Assembly (NCBI RefSeq): GCF_004358095.2
Contig: NZ_SMZJ02000001.1
Span: 62,001 to 126,000, forward strand
Direction of reading: 5' to 3'
DNA: 64,000 nucleotides
From: Seonamhaeicola sediminis
GTDB lineage: Bacteria > Bacteroidota > Bacteroidia > Flavobacteriales > Flavobacteriaceae
The translations under genes and the position numbers were made by a program. Numbering within the stretch: the first letter of the stretch is position 1; each line of letters opens with the position of its first letter. A model generated the notes under the pieces. That model saw nothing but the letters and a program-made list of their open reading frames with translations. It did not search any database and had not been told where the DNA came from. Of the stretch, positions 36,529 to 46,001 are shown piece after piece.

Positions 36529-37641
36529 CTACAAATCTTCAATAACATCTATATATTGCTTTATAATCTCTTCCCAACGGTGTTGATTTGCCCATATTGA
36601 TGCTTGTTTACTAAATGTTTCTTTATTACTTAAAATGGTTTCAATCGCATTTATAAAAGCGCTCGTATCCATAGCGTCGATCAATACACCTGACTTTTCG
36701 TTTTGCACCGCATCTTCAATTCCATTATTTTTCGATCCAATAGCTGGAATCCCCAACGTATTGGCTTCAATAATAGCAATACCAAATCCTTCCACATCTC
36801 CAGTTTCAGTTTCCGTACTCAACATCACAAAAATATCGGAAGTTCCAACTAAACTTATTAAGTCGTTATGAGACACCCTGCCATGAAAGGTCACATGGTT
36901 TTCCACACCTAATGTCTTGGCTTTCTGCAAACAATTTTCTTGCTCAGTTGGAATGCCCACACAATGGTAATGGATTTGAGGATACGTTTTAATCAGCATA
37001 GGCAAATGTTCAATGACCTGTATTTGCCCTTTCCGTTCAGTGACATTCCCAACCGTGATAAGTTTTGGAGCCCCTTTTATTGAAATATTTGACGCTGCTT
37101 TTGTATTCCATTTTGTCTCATCAACACCATTAGGGATTACCGTTGTCTTTCTTTGAAATGTCTGTTTTAATAACAATTTGGTATAAGACGATACCGCTAT
37201 AATCTTGGGAAAACGTATTAGAGACAGATTAACCATGAGCTTTACAGGAAATGATTTAAAATTAACCTCTGTACCATGAACAACCGCTAAATAATGTCTT
37301 CTGTAAAACCAGCTAAACCAACTAACACTCCACAACGAAAATTTACCAGAAGCAATAATCACACAATGGTTTTTTAAAGCCTTCCTAAGGAGCAGCAGCC
37401 GTTTTATATACATTAACAACCTAGGCCTCTTTACCCAAACTCTGAGTACCTCAAACGGTAATTCTTTATCAAAGCGCTTTTCTTCATGTCCTGATGTAGA
37501 CCGAGCATCAGTAATCACAGAAACCTCAAAACCGTGGCTATTAAGCTGATATGCCAAATTATAGGCATGATTGCCAATACCTCCTGGTTGTGGTGGAAAT
37601 TCGGAACTAACAATCAATAGGCTTTTGCTGTTCTTTTTCAT
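36529..37641 (-). CDS. Glycosyltransferase family 4
   Basis: 370 aa. The acceptor-side loop is SSEFPPQPGGIGNHAYNLA (12-30), a common GT4 motif. The C-terminal half shows LITVGNVTERKGQIQVIEHL and the donor block with GFGIAIIEANTLGIPAIG. TVIPNGVDETKW marks the domain linker. The protein is soluble and probably acts at the cytoplasmic face on the growing lipid-linked unit. Its ATG overlaps the stop of the upstream GT2 gene by 4 bp, showing coupled translation. Confidence 0.92.
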   Translation of the reverse strand: MKKNSKSLLIVSSEFPPQPGGIGNHAYNLAYQLNSHGFEVSVITDARSTSGHEEKRFDKELPFEVLRVWVKRPRLLMYIKRLLLLRKALKNHCVIIASGKFSLWSVSWFSWFYRRHYLAVVHGTEVNFKSFPVKLMVNLSLIRFPKIIAVSSYTKLLLKQTFQRKTTVIPNGVDETKWNTKAASNISIKGAPKLITVGNVTERKGQIQVIEHLPMLIKTYPQIHYHCVGIPTEQENCLQKAKTLGVENHVTFHGRVSHNDLISLVGTSDIFVMLSTETETGDVEGFGIAIIEANTLGIPAIGSKNNGIEDAVQNEKSGVLIDAMDTSAFINAIETILSNKETFSKQASIWANQHRWEEIIKQYIDVIEDL

Positions 37642-38969
37642 TCTAACATATCTATTAATGGGCCCTGCTTTAATTTAGAACTGGATAATTTCCAGGATCT
37701 GTAAACTTGAAAAACAACTAATGGTAATATTAATACACAAATAAATACCCCTAATAACAACATAGCTTTATGTATCTTAAACCGGTAAGGCATCATAGAA
37801 ATAGGGACTAATCGTAATAAGGCTAACCTTGCCTGTGTAGTTCCAAAATACCTTCTAAAAAAATAAAGCACACTGGGAATAGGTCGTGGTTCAAAAAGGT
37901 GACGCGTCCTAAAAGCATCCCAACTTCCCATATCCCTTAGTCCTCCAGTACCAACCTTTAAATGTAAACGCTGTGCATACGGATTGGATACATTTCTAAA
38001 ATTATGCCAATATGCCCGCATTCCAAATTCGCCATCACCCATCCGTTGTTTTTCAAACTGTCTGTCAAACAATCCTATTTGTTTAAAAACGTCTTTTTTA
38101 ATCATCACGTTCCCAGTATCTAGTTGGTCACTTATTCTAAAAAACGCATAATGTTCAGGCACTTTGTCCCCAACTTTTGAAATGGACACCCCTGAAGATA
38201 TATCGGCTTTAAAAAAATCTAAACACTTTAAATGGTTGGTAATCCAGTTTGTTTGTACCCTACTGTCATCATCAAAAAAGAGTAAATAATTACCTTTACT
38301 AAGTTGTATAGCCCAATTACGGGCTTGCCATAACAAAGGTTCTTGCTGGCGGTGTACTTTTAAATTGAGATGGTAATCATTATAAAATGATTCTTGAAAT
38401 GGCAGGGACTGATCTACCACGATCACCTCAAAATTTTCATACTCCTGCGCCTCTAAATCCTTTAACACCGCTTTTAAATAATCGTACCTGTTAAGGGTTG
38501 GAATAATAACACTTACCATAGGCTGTGCTTCCAGCAGCGACGCCTCATAATGCTCCCAATCTTTATAGCGAACCGTATTTTTAAAAACCTGAACACGTTT
38601 TGTATGCCTAGTTCTAAGAAAAGCTTTAAACTCTTTAAAAGGATTGTGAAAACTTAAAATCCGAACCATAAAAACATAAAATATCCATGCCGGGTTAAAA
38701 TATTTTCTGATAAAGTGATATTCGTCCTCAAGGGGTAGAGTCTCCATAATTTCTATAGCCTTAACATCCCCTATATAGCCTTTTTGAATCAATTGCCAGG
38801 AGGCATCATACTGTTTTGCCAAGTCGCTTGAATAAGCACTATCAAAAGTAATTTCTTTTAAAACAGTCTCTGGTAAACCATGAACTTCAGGAAAAATAGC
38901 ACTTCCATTATTTTTTAAAACTGTAAAATAATGGGTAGGTTGTAAATATTTTAAAAACCTAAATAACAT
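37638..38969 (-). CDS. Glycosyltransferase family 2 with an N-terminal extension and C-terminal membrane helix
   Basis: 443 aa. The GT-A domain starts at about residue 148 with PMVSVIIPTLNRYDYLKAVL. It carries the acceptor and metal motifs YLLFFDDDSRVQTNW (DxD region, about 230-244) and later MGDGEFGMRAYWHNF. About 145 residues precede it, an extension without a recognised domain. A hydrophobic helix near 398-418 (LLLGVFICVLILPLVVF) should anchor it in the membrane. It is coupled to the GT4 gene downstream. Confidence 0.87.
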   Translation of the reverse strand: MLFRFLKYLQPTHYFTVLKNNGSAIFPEVHGLPETVLKEITFDSAYSSDLAKQYDASWQLIQKGYIGDVKAIEIMETLPLEDEYHFIRKYFNPAWIFYVFMVRILSFHNPFKEFKAFLRTRHTKRVQVFKNTVRYKDWEHYEASLLEAQPMVSVIIPTLNRYDYLKAVLKDLEAQEYENFEVIVVDQSLPFQESFYNDYHLNLKVHRQQEPLLWQARNWAIQLSKGNYLLFFDDDSRVQTNWITNHLKCLDFFKADISSGVSISKVGDKVPEHYAFFRISDQLDTGNVMIKKDVFKQIGLFDRQFEKQRMGDGEFGMRAYWHNFRNVSNPYAQRLHLKVGTGGLRDMGSWDAFRTRHLFEPRPIPSVLYFFRRYFGTTQARLALLRLVPISMMPYRFKIHKAMLLLGVFICVLILPLVVFQVYRSWKLSSSKLKQGPLIDMLE

Positions 38970-39084
38970 AAATAGCTCATTAACTTCTGTTCAACTTATT
39001 TGATGGTTTAAAAACAAATAGACTATAAACATAATCTATCTTTATCATTCAAACAACTTATAAGAAAGCATATCATCATATTGG

Positions 39085-39124
39085 AGATGTCTCGTCGCTC
39101 GTCCCTACCTCTGTCGACATGACA
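39085..39124. repeat. Degenerate palindromic repeat
   Basis: GATGTC and GACATGAC border a CTCGTCGCTCGTC centre. It is the leftmost of several REP-like elements in the 598-bp gap between 38970 and 39567, which otherwise holds no gene. Confidence 0.5.
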
Positions 39125-39194
39125 AATTTCTAGTTTTTTAATTAAAATTAAATTATAATTTGATTGTCCGTCTTATGTCATAACATCTTATTTC

Positions 39195-39223
39195 CGTAAT
39201 GCCGAACTTGTTTCGGTATCTCA
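39195..39223. repeat. Palindromic repeat of the CCGAA type
   Basis: CCGAA-CTTGT-TTCGG hairpin inside AATGCCGAACTTGTTTCGG. It resembles repeats scattered in many Bacteroidota genomes. Confidence 0.6.
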
Positions 39224-39252
39224 TACTATTTATAAATCAAATCTTTATGATG

Positions 39253-39279
39253 TGATCCTGAAATAAATTCAGGATGACG
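39253..39279. repeat. Palindromic repeat with a perfect 8-bp stem
   Basis: ATCCTGAA (39255-39262) and TTCAGGAT (39268-39275) pair exactly around a 5-nt loop, followed by GACG. Confidence 0.65.
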
Positions 39280-39356
39280 TGCAATTTTATGAATGATTAC
39301 GGATATTTAAAATTATAATTTACCCATTGTGCATTTTGGTTCAATCTTGTTCAAAA

Positions 39357-39521
39357 TGTCAGTTCGAGTGATTTTTTCCTCTCGACTGCGCTCGAGATGA
39401 CGAAAAAATTGTATCGAGAACTATTTCAAAGCTTCAAATTCTTAATTCTCGATAGTTCTACTGAGCAGAGTCGAAGTGCAAATTTCACGCATTTCAATCG
39501 TAAAATCCACTCGAATTGACA
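39357..39521. repeat. 165-bp segment bounded by inverted repeats
   Basis: TGTCAGTTCGAGTG (39357-39370) and CACTCGAATTGACA (39508-39521) are inverted copies matching at 13 of 14 bases. Inside are a TCTCGA/TCGAGA palindrome (39380-39397) and a second repeat-like run near 39446-39478. It resembles a small non-autonomous element. No target duplication is evident. Confidence 0.45.
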
Positions 39522-39567
39522 GAATTTAATCAAAATGTACAAGGTTTTTAATTCATGTCAAATTATA

Positions 39568-40398
39568 CTATATAGGAACACAAAAAATATTTGGTGGCAA
39601 AACAGTTCCTTTAGCATATTCTTTTAAAGACATATCTAACACTTTATAGTTCTTCTCCATAAAGAAATCAATAATTTCCATGTTATCATTGGTCTCTACT
39701 ATAAAGATGGGTTTAAATCTTTCAAGAGTATATAAACACCCTTGTAAAATATCCAATTCAATACCATCTACATCTATTTTTATCAAATCACAGGTATCAA
39801 AATTATTTTCAAGTACATAAGTATCCATCGTAACCATGGGAATACTCACAGAGTCTGAAATTTTTTCAGGCTTTAAAACATTGGAGGTGGTATAATTTAG
39901 AAACAGTTCAACGGTTTTATTCTCAGATCCAACCACTACATTCTCCAGTGTAATAATCGCTTCCAAACGGTTCTTTTTTATCGACTTTTTAAACGAATCA
40001 CACACTTGTTTATTAGGTTCAAAAGCCACAACCTTTCCATTATCACTACAAATAGTTTGCGCCCACACTAAACTTAGAAATCCAAAATTGGCTCCAATAT
40101 CAAAAACCGTTACATATTGTCTGTTTGCTTTATAAAGATTACAAAGCTTGATAGCATTATTTAGCAAGGTTGTTTCCACCCCTCGTTGTTGGGCTTTAGA
40201 AGCCTCTTTAATTGGTGCCCAAAACCCAAACTTAACATTATATTGTTGATAATGGCGATTAATATCGGCACATATCAACCTAAAAAAACCACGTGTTGTG
40301 TTTACATTTCCAAACAGGCGCTTTACCAAATTTGATTTACCCATTACTTGCTTTACAGAAATGGGAACGCAATTATATATTCTAATTAACAAACTCAC
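39568..40398 (-). CDS. FkbM family methyltransferase
   Basis: 276 aa from a GTG at 40398, with the start nested in the end of the upstream GT4 gene (17-bp overlap). The SAM-binding motif is VFDIGANFGFLSLVWAQ (about 98-114), the acidic motif follows in KVVAFEPN, and LIKIDVDGIELDILQG (about 211-226) is the FkbM signature block. The family O-methylates sugars or polyketides, so it probably methylates a sugar of the polymer. The gap downstream carries only repeats. Confidence 0.9.
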   Translation of the reverse strand: MSLLIRIYNCVPISVKQVMGKSNLVKRLFGNVNTTRGFFRLICADINRHYQQYNVKFGFWAPIKEASKAQQRGVETTLLNNAIKLCNLYKANRQYVTVFDIGANFGFLSLVWAQTICSDNGKVVAFEPNKQVCDSFKKSIKKNRLEAIITLENVVVGSENKTVELFLNYTTSNVLKPEKISDSVSIPMVTMDTYVLENNFDTCDLIKIDVDGIELDILQGCLYTLERFKPIFIVETNDNMEIIDFFMEKNYKVLDMSLKEYAKGTVLPPNIFCVPI

Positions 40399-41560
40399 TG
40401 TAAAATTTCACAAATTGTTCAGCTTGATTTTTTACATCAAAATTACTTTTTACATGATTTATGGCGTTACCTCTAATCGTATTTTTTTCTTCATCGGGTA
40501 AGTTTATAACATGCAGTATCATTTCTACTAATAATTTTGGTTGCCGTTTGGGCACTATCCATCCCGTTTTACCATGAATAATATTCTCTTTCAACCCGCC
40601 ACCATCTGAAGTTATACATAATAAACCGCTCCCTTGAGCTTCCAATACCGCATTACAAAACCCTTCAGAATAACTGTATTGAATATAGATGTCTGAATCT
40701 TTGACCAATGCCATAGTTTCTTCATGTGTTTTCTGGCCTTCTAATATGACATAATCTTCTATACCCAATTGGGAAATAGCATATTTTAAGCTTTCGTATT
40801 GTTCACCAGAACCAATAATGGAATACTTAAACGCCATTCGTTTTGACTTGAGAATAGCTAAAGCTTCTAATGTATCCTGTAATCCTTTTATCCAATGCAA
40901 TCTAGCCACTGTAACCATTCTAAAAACTGAAACTTTGCTTTGGTCATGCTTTTCAAGATACCCTAGAATTGGAATAGCAGGTTTTATAATTTGGTAGGGA
41001 ATAGACTTTGGCATCCCTATACTATAAGCCTTTTGTAGTAAATAATTGGAAATACTATGCACTTGGTTTACCTGACTCCACATTAGTTTATAACACCTTG
41101 GATGTTTAAGAGGATACACATCTAAATCAAAACCCCTAAAGCTTACTGCCATTTTAGCTCCAATGGACTTAGCTACATGTTCACTCTGTAACGCCATGGT
41201 TGTAAAACCAAAATGCACCCAATCTAAATTGGCTGCGAGTAAATGATTATTATTATAAAGATTTTTTAAAATTTGTTTGTACGGCCTACCAATATTGGTT
41301 TCCAACTTAATAAACTCCATAGACCGTTTAAAATTAAGGACTAATTTTAAAAACACAGTAAAACCCGTCATCAACATGAGTAACAAGTTATATTTATAAA
41401 CTTTAGGCGCTAACTGCACAGTGCATAAATTAAATTCAGGGGTTTTACGCTGTACAAATAGGATCACCTTAAAACCATGTTTCTGCAAACCCTTTATTTT
41501 ATTTGTAAAAAAGGTTTCAGAATAACTGGGTGTTTCGGAGAGGACAATTCCTATTCGCAT
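40382..41560 (-). CDS. Glycosyltransferase family 4 (WcaL/AmsK-like)
   Basis: 392 aa. The N-terminus MRIGIVLSETPSYSETFFTN is typical of colanic-acid type GT4 enzymes, with the SETF motif. The linker VTVARLHWIKGLQDTLEAL and the donor-site block YSEGFCNAVLEAQGSGLLCI are clear, including the EX7E pair. It overlaps the upstream GT4 gene by 10 bp and the downstream methyltransferase by 17 bp, so the three act as one translated unit. Confidence 0.92.
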   Translation of the reverse strand: MRIGIVLSETPSYSETFFTNKIKGLQKHGFKVILFVQRKTPEFNLCTVQLAPKVYKYNLLLMLMTGFTVFLKLVLNFKRSMEFIKLETNIGRPYKQILKNLYNNNHLLAANLDWVHFGFTTMALQSEHVAKSIGAKMAVSFRGFDLDVYPLKHPRCYKLMWSQVNQVHSISNYLLQKAYSIGMPKSIPYQIIKPAIPILGYLEKHDQSKVSVFRMVTVARLHWIKGLQDTLEALAILKSKRMAFKYSIIGSGEQYESLKYAISQLGIEDYVILEGQKTHEETMALVKDSDIYIQYSYSEGFCNAVLEAQGSGLLCITSDGGGLKENIIHGKTGWIVPKRQPKLLVEMILHVINLPDEEKNTIRGNAINHVKSNFDVKNQAEQFVKFYSEFVN

Positions 41561-42657
41561 CTTTTTATCGATTTATATAAAGCCCCATGCTTAGCAATAC
41601 ATTGCTTTATGGCATATTTTTCTAATACAAATTTTCTCATCTGTAAACCTAGACGCTCTCTGCCTGCTTCTGTCAAAGTTTGTATGTCTTTTAATTTTAA
41701 AGATAATGCTATGCTATTAGATGGCGTCACTAAATTCTCTTTAAATTCACTTAATACATCTTTAACCCCACAAACATTAGACCCTACAACAATTTTACCA
41801 CTAGCCATGGCTTCTATTGGCGCTATTGGTAAACCTTCCTTACGTCCTTCGTCCTTAGTTGAAATCACAAAAACATTGGCTAATGCTAAGTAAGGACGAA
41901 CCTCATTTTGTTTCCCTACAAACTGGATTTGATTACTCTCAAATTTAGCTTTTAATCCTAAACCATAATTGTTATTATAATCACCTACAATCAATAATTT
42001 AATTGATGTATCGTTTAATTGTTTAATCGCTTGTATCAAAATTTCAATCCCTTTAACGGGCACTAAATTGGCCACCGTAATAACAACAAAATTAGTCGCT
42101 TGAATTCCTAAGGCATTTGCTAAAGCTTCATCCTGCTCTTGAGGCCTAAAATAATGAGTATCCACTCCCAAGGGTATATAAGACACCTTATCTTTTAACT
42201 TGTCAAAAAACTGAGGTATCATATCGGTATTAATGGTAATAATTTTAGTGCTTAGTTTTGAGCGCCATACCCAAGCCTTATTACCCCAACCCATAGCCTT
42301 TTTAGTATACACAAAAGGGATTCCCGCCAATTTAGCTGCCAAAGGTTCGGTAATATCCGAACTCCAATGCCAGGAATGAATGATATCAAATTGATTTTTT
42401 TTAAAAAACCTAGTTATCCTTAGTACTCTAAAAGGCAAACTTAAAAAAGGCCGATACCCTACTGCAAAGGGAAAAATATGCATTTTAACCCCTAGCTGTT
42501 TTACGGTTTTAAAATATTCTCCTCTATTATGAAAACAACAAATCTCTGGTTCAAAAACGGTTTTATCTAAGCCCTTTACCAAATCGTACACCACCTTACC
42601 ACTTCCTGCGGTTTCAAAATTTGGAATGGTAAATAATATCTTAATACGTTTAGGCAT
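41551..42657 (-). CDS. Glycosyltransferase family 4
   Basis: 368 aa. The acceptor loop is TIPNFETAGSGKVVYDLVKG (10-29). The central block reads VVITVANLVPVKGIEILIQA and the donor block EGLPIAPIEAMASGKIVVGS, with the two glutamates of the family. YIPLGVDTHYF marks the hinge. Its ATG overlaps the stop of the asparagine-synthase-like gene by 8 bp. Confidence 0.92.
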   Translation of the reverse strand: MPKRIKILFTIPNFETAGSGKVVYDLVKGLDKTVFEPEICCFHNRGEYFKTVKQLGVKMHIFPFAVGYRPFLSLPFRVLRITRFFKKNQFDIIHSWHWSSDITEPLAAKLAGIPFVYTKKAMGWGNKAWVWRSKLSTKIITINTDMIPQFFDKLKDKVSYIPLGVDTHYFRPQEQDEALANALGIQATNFVVITVANLVPVKGIEILIQAIKQLNDTSIKLLIVGDYNNNYGLGLKAKFESNQIQFVGKQNEVRPYLALANVFVISTKDEGRKEGLPIAPIEAMASGKIVVGSNVCGVKDVLSEFKENLVTPSNSIALSLKLKDIQTLTEAGRERLGLQMRKFVLEKYAIKQCIAKHGALYKSIKRCE

Positions 42658-44038
42658 GCCAATGTTTTTGGTTAAATAAAGATAAAGTCAATAATATACT
42701 TATCGAGTGCGCTTGTCTCAATGAGTTCCCTTGAAAAAAAGCGTTTAATTGAGCTTTCAAAAAAGATAAAGGTATCCATGTCTCAAGACCCGATTCCAAA
42801 ATATTTTTCTTTAAAAAGTACGTATTGTCTGTTCCCAAAAACTGCAATTCCCAGTTGCGTTGTACATAAGGGTTACCGCTTAAACCTTTAAGCTCTCGTT
42901 TTAATTTATTGATGATTTTATAGGGCAAATTATAAGGACTCTTATTTAGATGATAATTACATAAGTTAAATGGTCTGTGGTCTTGCCATTCAATTTTTGC
43001 CAATTCAGGAGCGCTTTGTTTAATGTATGCTATCTGCAACTGCCTATTCTTTAAGTACTCCTCAGGAACGGTGCATATAAATTCACACATCCTATCGTCG
43101 TAGTATGGTAAGGTAATGGGCTTTGCTTTACTAAAAATAGATAAATTTACCGACGTCCATCGTGGCGCCCAATATTTAGATTTAAAAGCCCGCAATTTAG
43201 CATTGGTATCATTTATATTTATAGTATGTAATAAAGCACTTATTCTATGTCTAAAGTAATCTTTAAAGTGCCCCTCCAGTTCCCACAGTTTCCATAAGCT
43301 AGTAGCAAATTCCAATCCGCCTCGCTTTAACAGTTTATTCATTAAAGCGTCTACTTGTGCTTGATGGGTTAATGCTGGGAGGTTCATAGAATCAAACAGG
43401 ACATCGCCCCAATGCCCCAGTGAAAACACATCGCCCATGTTTTCAAACTCATTTAGAATGGCCATTTGTCTCGGACTTGTAAAATCTGAATAACAGCCAT
43501 TTATTTTGGCCAAATCCTCAATCACACTCCATAAGTATCCCTTGTTAATTTTATAATCTTGAAAATTAAATCCACAGGTTTTTGCTATATGTTTAGCAAT
43601 TTTTGTTTCCGGATAGCCGTTTTCAAAATCATAACTATATGAAAATACCTCTGCTCCAATTTTCTTTAGAGCTACCGCTTGGGTTCTACTATCTAAACCA
43701 CCAGACAATGGTAAAATAACCTGTTTATCAAGGGCTTGTTCACTTACTATCTTTTCAAAGAGAATTTTATATTCTTCTAAAACCTGATTAAATGATATAT
43801 CTCTAGGGGTGTAATGCCAATTAAAATAAGTTTTGGCATCTAATATTTTATCACTATCGTCTAAAGTATATTCAGTTCCAGGGCGTAGAACTTTAGTGTC
43901 TTTAAAATAGGTATCCGCATCTAAAAAAAAACCTATGGCTGCAAAAACACAAATGGCTTGAAGGTCTAGATCGTGAGGTGCATCTACCTTAAAAAAGGTT
44001 TGTTTTGTAGGGATTATTGGGGTGGTTATTGTTTTCAT
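42650..44038 (-). CDS. Asparagine-synthase-like protein lacking the glutaminase domain
   Basis: 462 aa. The ATP-pyrophosphatase PP-loop LPLSGGLDSRTQA is at about residues 110-122. Residues 30-70 still match the end of the glutaminase domain (AIGFFLDADTYFKDTKVLRP), but the first 130 or so residues, including the nucleophile Cys2, are absent. The fold continues with LGHWGDVLFDS and PYYDDRMCEFICTVP. Without glutaminase it must use ammonia or rely on a partner. It might amidate a sugar carboxylate rather than make free asparagine; that is inference from the locus. It is coupled to a GT4 gene. Confidence 0.82.
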   Translation of the reverse strand: MKTITTPIIPTKQTFFKVDAPHDLDLQAICVFAAIGFFLDADTYFKDTKVLRPGTEYTLDDSDKILDAKTYFNWHYTPRDISFNQVLEEYKILFEKIVSEQALDKQVILPLSGGLDSRTQAVALKKIGAEVFSYSYDFENGYPETKIAKHIAKTCGFNFQDYKINKGYLWSVIEDLAKINGCYSDFTSPRQMAILNEFENMGDVFSLGHWGDVLFDSMNLPALTHQAQVDALMNKLLKRGGLEFATSLWKLWELEGHFKDYFRHRISALLHTININDTNAKLRAFKSKYWAPRWTSVNLSIFSKAKPITLPYYDDRMCEFICTVPEEYLKNRQLQIAYIKQSAPELAKIEWQDHRPFNLCNYHLNKSPYNLPYKIINKLKRELKGLSGNPYVQRNWELQFLGTDNTYFLKKNILESGLETWIPLSFLKAQLNAFFQGNSLRQAHSISILLTLSLFNQKHWHA

Positions 44039-44173
44039 TTAATAGAACGCAATATACAATTTTAACATGATTATTAGAGACACTGTTTTTAGTATTACGG
44101 CAGAAACCGGAATGTATAAATACCAAATATTAACTTTTAGGTTTTATCATAAAAACGAACTAAAAAATCCTTT

Positions 44174-44231
44174 TGTCATTCTGAGTGTGGTACGCGATCC
44201 ACTGAAATTGTCGAAGTGTGCGTAAGAATCT
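44174..44231 (+). repeat. Palindromic repeat, copy M
   Basis: Plus orientation, TGTCATTCTGAG to AAGAATCT, with an enlarged centre (about 58 bp). It begins the repeat cluster in the 519-bp gap between 44039 and 44557, which holds no gene. Confidence 0.65.
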
Positions 44232-44256
44232 ATTAAATGATTCTCCTAAACAAAAT

Positions 44257-44295
44257 AGATTCTTCAGTCGAACAAAGTTCTCCTTCTGAATGACA
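44257..44295 (-). repeat. Palindromic repeat, copy N
   Basis: Minus orientation with a GAAC-AAA-GTTC hairpin, one loop base more than copies C and K. Confidence 0.8.
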
Positions 44296-44342
44296 AACGT
44301 CTTATTATTTAACATAGAATCGAATAAAGCAAAACGCTCTCT

Positions 44343-44380
44343 TGTCATTCAGAGTGCAGTGAAACAAAGCGAAGAATCTC
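44343..44380 (+). repeat. Palindromic repeat, copy O
   Basis: Plus orientation, TGTCATTCAGAG to GAAGAATCTC. Confidence 0.8.
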
Positions 44381-44477
44381 TTAAATATTTTAACCAATGA
44401 AGTTTTTTCGTTCTTTTAATGCTAAGGGATTGCTACGTCGCTAGCTTCCCTATGTACCCACATAATGACAGAACGTG

Positions 44478-44505
44478 TGTCATTCAGAGTGCAGGTATGA
44501 ATCTC
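44478..44505 (+). repeat. Palindromic repeat, copy P (shortened)
   Basis: Plus orientation with a short centre, TGTCATTCAGAG to GAATCTC. Confidence 0.65.
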
Positions 44506-44518
44506 TTATCTTGTATCA

Positions 44519-44556
44519 AGATTCTTCAGTCGGCTTAAGCCTTCTCCTGAATGACA
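44519..44556 (-). repeat. Palindromic repeat, copy Q
   Basis: Minus orientation. The hairpin GGCT-TA-AGCC is a perfect palindrome and a variant of copy E. It ends 1 bp before the stop of the GT4 gene at 44558. Confidence 0.8.
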
Positions 44557-44557
44557 A

Positions 44558-45742
44558 TTAATTTTTAACTATGATGTTCTTATACAACTCCAAAAACTGT
44601 TTTATAGAATCCTCGGCATTGAAATGAGACTTTACAAATTCATGCGCTTGTTTTGTGATGTCTTGTAGCTCTAATTCTGAAGTTTGACTAACCTCAACAA
44701 TAGCCTGAACCAAAGCTTCTGGGTCTCTAACTGGTACTAACCAACCTGTTTTATTTGGTATCACCACTTCAGCCATACCGCCGCAATCGGTAGAAATAAC
44801 AGGCACTCCCAAAGCCATCGCTTCTAGAACTACATTAGCAATACCTTCTTCCAAACTAGGTAATACCACAGCATCAAAACGCTGCACTTTTTTAAATAAA
44901 GTCTCTTGAGGTAACCCTTTCAATATCGTAATCTCATTTTCAAGCCCTAGTTGATTTATTTGAAATAAGATATCTTCTGAAATAGTATTGGAAGCTATAA
45001 TAGTATAATGTACTTGAACACCTTGTTCCTTTAACAGTTTTACTGCGTCTATGGCATATTTATAACCCTTTTTCCAATGAAAACGTCCTACTGACACTAA
45101 ATGAAACGCATCTCTCTCATTTTTTTCAAAAATCCTAAAGGCATCAAAAGTTGTTTTCGGAATTGGGGAGTGAATGACCTCTATTTTCTCCTTATCAGCC
45201 CGATACTTTTGAGCTTCTAATGCAATGGCTTTTGAAACGGCGTGAAATTTATCAACCTTAGGAAAGGTTCTTTTATAAACCTCGGCCAAACTTTCATCTG
45301 CTATGGGCGAATAATTAATATGGGCTCCTCTTAAACTTAATACGAGCTTAATATCAAAAGCGGTCTTTAAAAAAACCCATTGCTTAATATCCTTTGCCCA
45401 TTGTATATGAAATACATCTGGTTTATGTAAAATTACCGGAACAAATCTAGATAATAGGTTCCACTTTTTGTACCAACCATGGTAGGTTTTCACTTCTTGC
45501 CATAATTTTAAAAACCGTTTGGGGTATATCAATATTAGCTGCAAAAGCCTTATAGAAGTCAGTAATATATTTAAAACGTTATTTTTTGGCGTAGCATAGA
45601 TACGGATATTGGAAGATTTGTAATTTACGGTCGCCCTTAGTTTACCAAATAGCATTACCTCATGTTCTTCTGCCACACCTTTAATTAAATTTTCTATAAA
45701 GGTAGTGCTAGGTATGGATCCGGAGTAAATGGCTATTTTCAA
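44558..45742 (-). CDS. Glycosyltransferase family 4
   Basis: 394 aa from a TTG at 45742 (MKIAIYSGSIPSTTF). The hinge has VSVGRFHWKKGYKYAIDAV and the donor site VLPSLEEGIANVVLEAMALG, with the EX7E pair present. PVISTDCGGMAEVVIPNKTG is the usual C-terminal loop. It is flanked by repeat clusters on both sides (44174-44556 and 45825-46095), so it may be a free-standing cassette. Confidence 0.9.
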   Translation of the reverse strand: MKIAIYSGSIPSTTFIENLIKGVAEEHEVMLFGKLRATVNYKSSNIRIYATPKNNVLNILLTSIRLLQLILIYPKRFLKLWQEVKTYHGWYKKWNLLSRFVPVILHKPDVFHIQWAKDIKQWVFLKTAFDIKLVLSLRGAHINYSPIADESLAEVYKRTFPKVDKFHAVSKAIALEAQKYRADKEKIEVIHSPIPKTTFDAFRIFEKNERDAFHLVSVGRFHWKKGYKYAIDAVKLLKEQGVQVHYTIIASNTISEDILFQINQLGLENEITILKGLPQETLFKKVQRFDAVVLPSLEEGIANVVLEAMALGVPVISTDCGGMAEVVIPNKTGWLVPVRDPEALVQAIVEVSQTSELELQDITKQAHEFVKSHFNAEDSIKQFLELYKNIIVKN

Positions 45743-45824
45743 AGGTTTAGGTTGTATTAGGGTTTAAATATAAATCAATTATTAAACATTCCCTTGTAAA
45801 ACCATTTCTATTGGAAAAACATAT

Positions 45825-45856
45825 CATTGTGAGGCGTGCAACGCCGTAGCAATCTC
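45825..45856 (+). repeat. Type 2 repeat, copy R
   Basis: CATTGTGAGG to GTAGCAATCTC with hairpin GGCGT-GCA-ACGCC. It opens the repeat cluster that fills the 362-bp gap 45743-46104; no gene lies there. Confidence 0.8.
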
Positions 45857-45875
45857 ATCCATCAATCCTAACCGA

Positions 45876-45920
45876 CATTGTGAGGAGTTTCAATACCAAT
45901 TGAAACGACGTAACAATCTC
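45876..45920 (+). repeat. Type 2 repeat, copy S
   Basis: Same ends (CATTGTGAGG, GTAACAATCTC). The centre is GTTTCAAT-ACCA-ATTGAAAC, a perfect 8-bp stem unrelated in sequence to copies R and U. Confidence 0.8.
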
Positions 45921-45943
45921 TTTAATTACCTTCCCAAATTAAA

Positions 45944-45982
45944 AGATTCTCACGCTCAGATTTCATCTTCGCTCAGAATGAC
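45944..45982 (-). repeat. Type 1-like repeat, copy T
   Basis: AGATTCTCACGCTC to GCTCAGAATGAC, a variant of the minus-orientation type 1 element. Confidence 0.65.
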
Positions 45983-46001
45983 GTTTTAATTCAAACTCTC
46001 A

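Noticed and set aside
44160-44348. 62-residue minus-strand open frame
   Set aside because: It lies entirely over repeat copies M and N and reads their sequence; no protein family resembles it.
44558-45742. Truncated GT4 gene due to non-ATG start
   Set aside because: Both GT-B halves and the conserved N-terminal loop are present, so the TTG start is genuine and the gene is full length.
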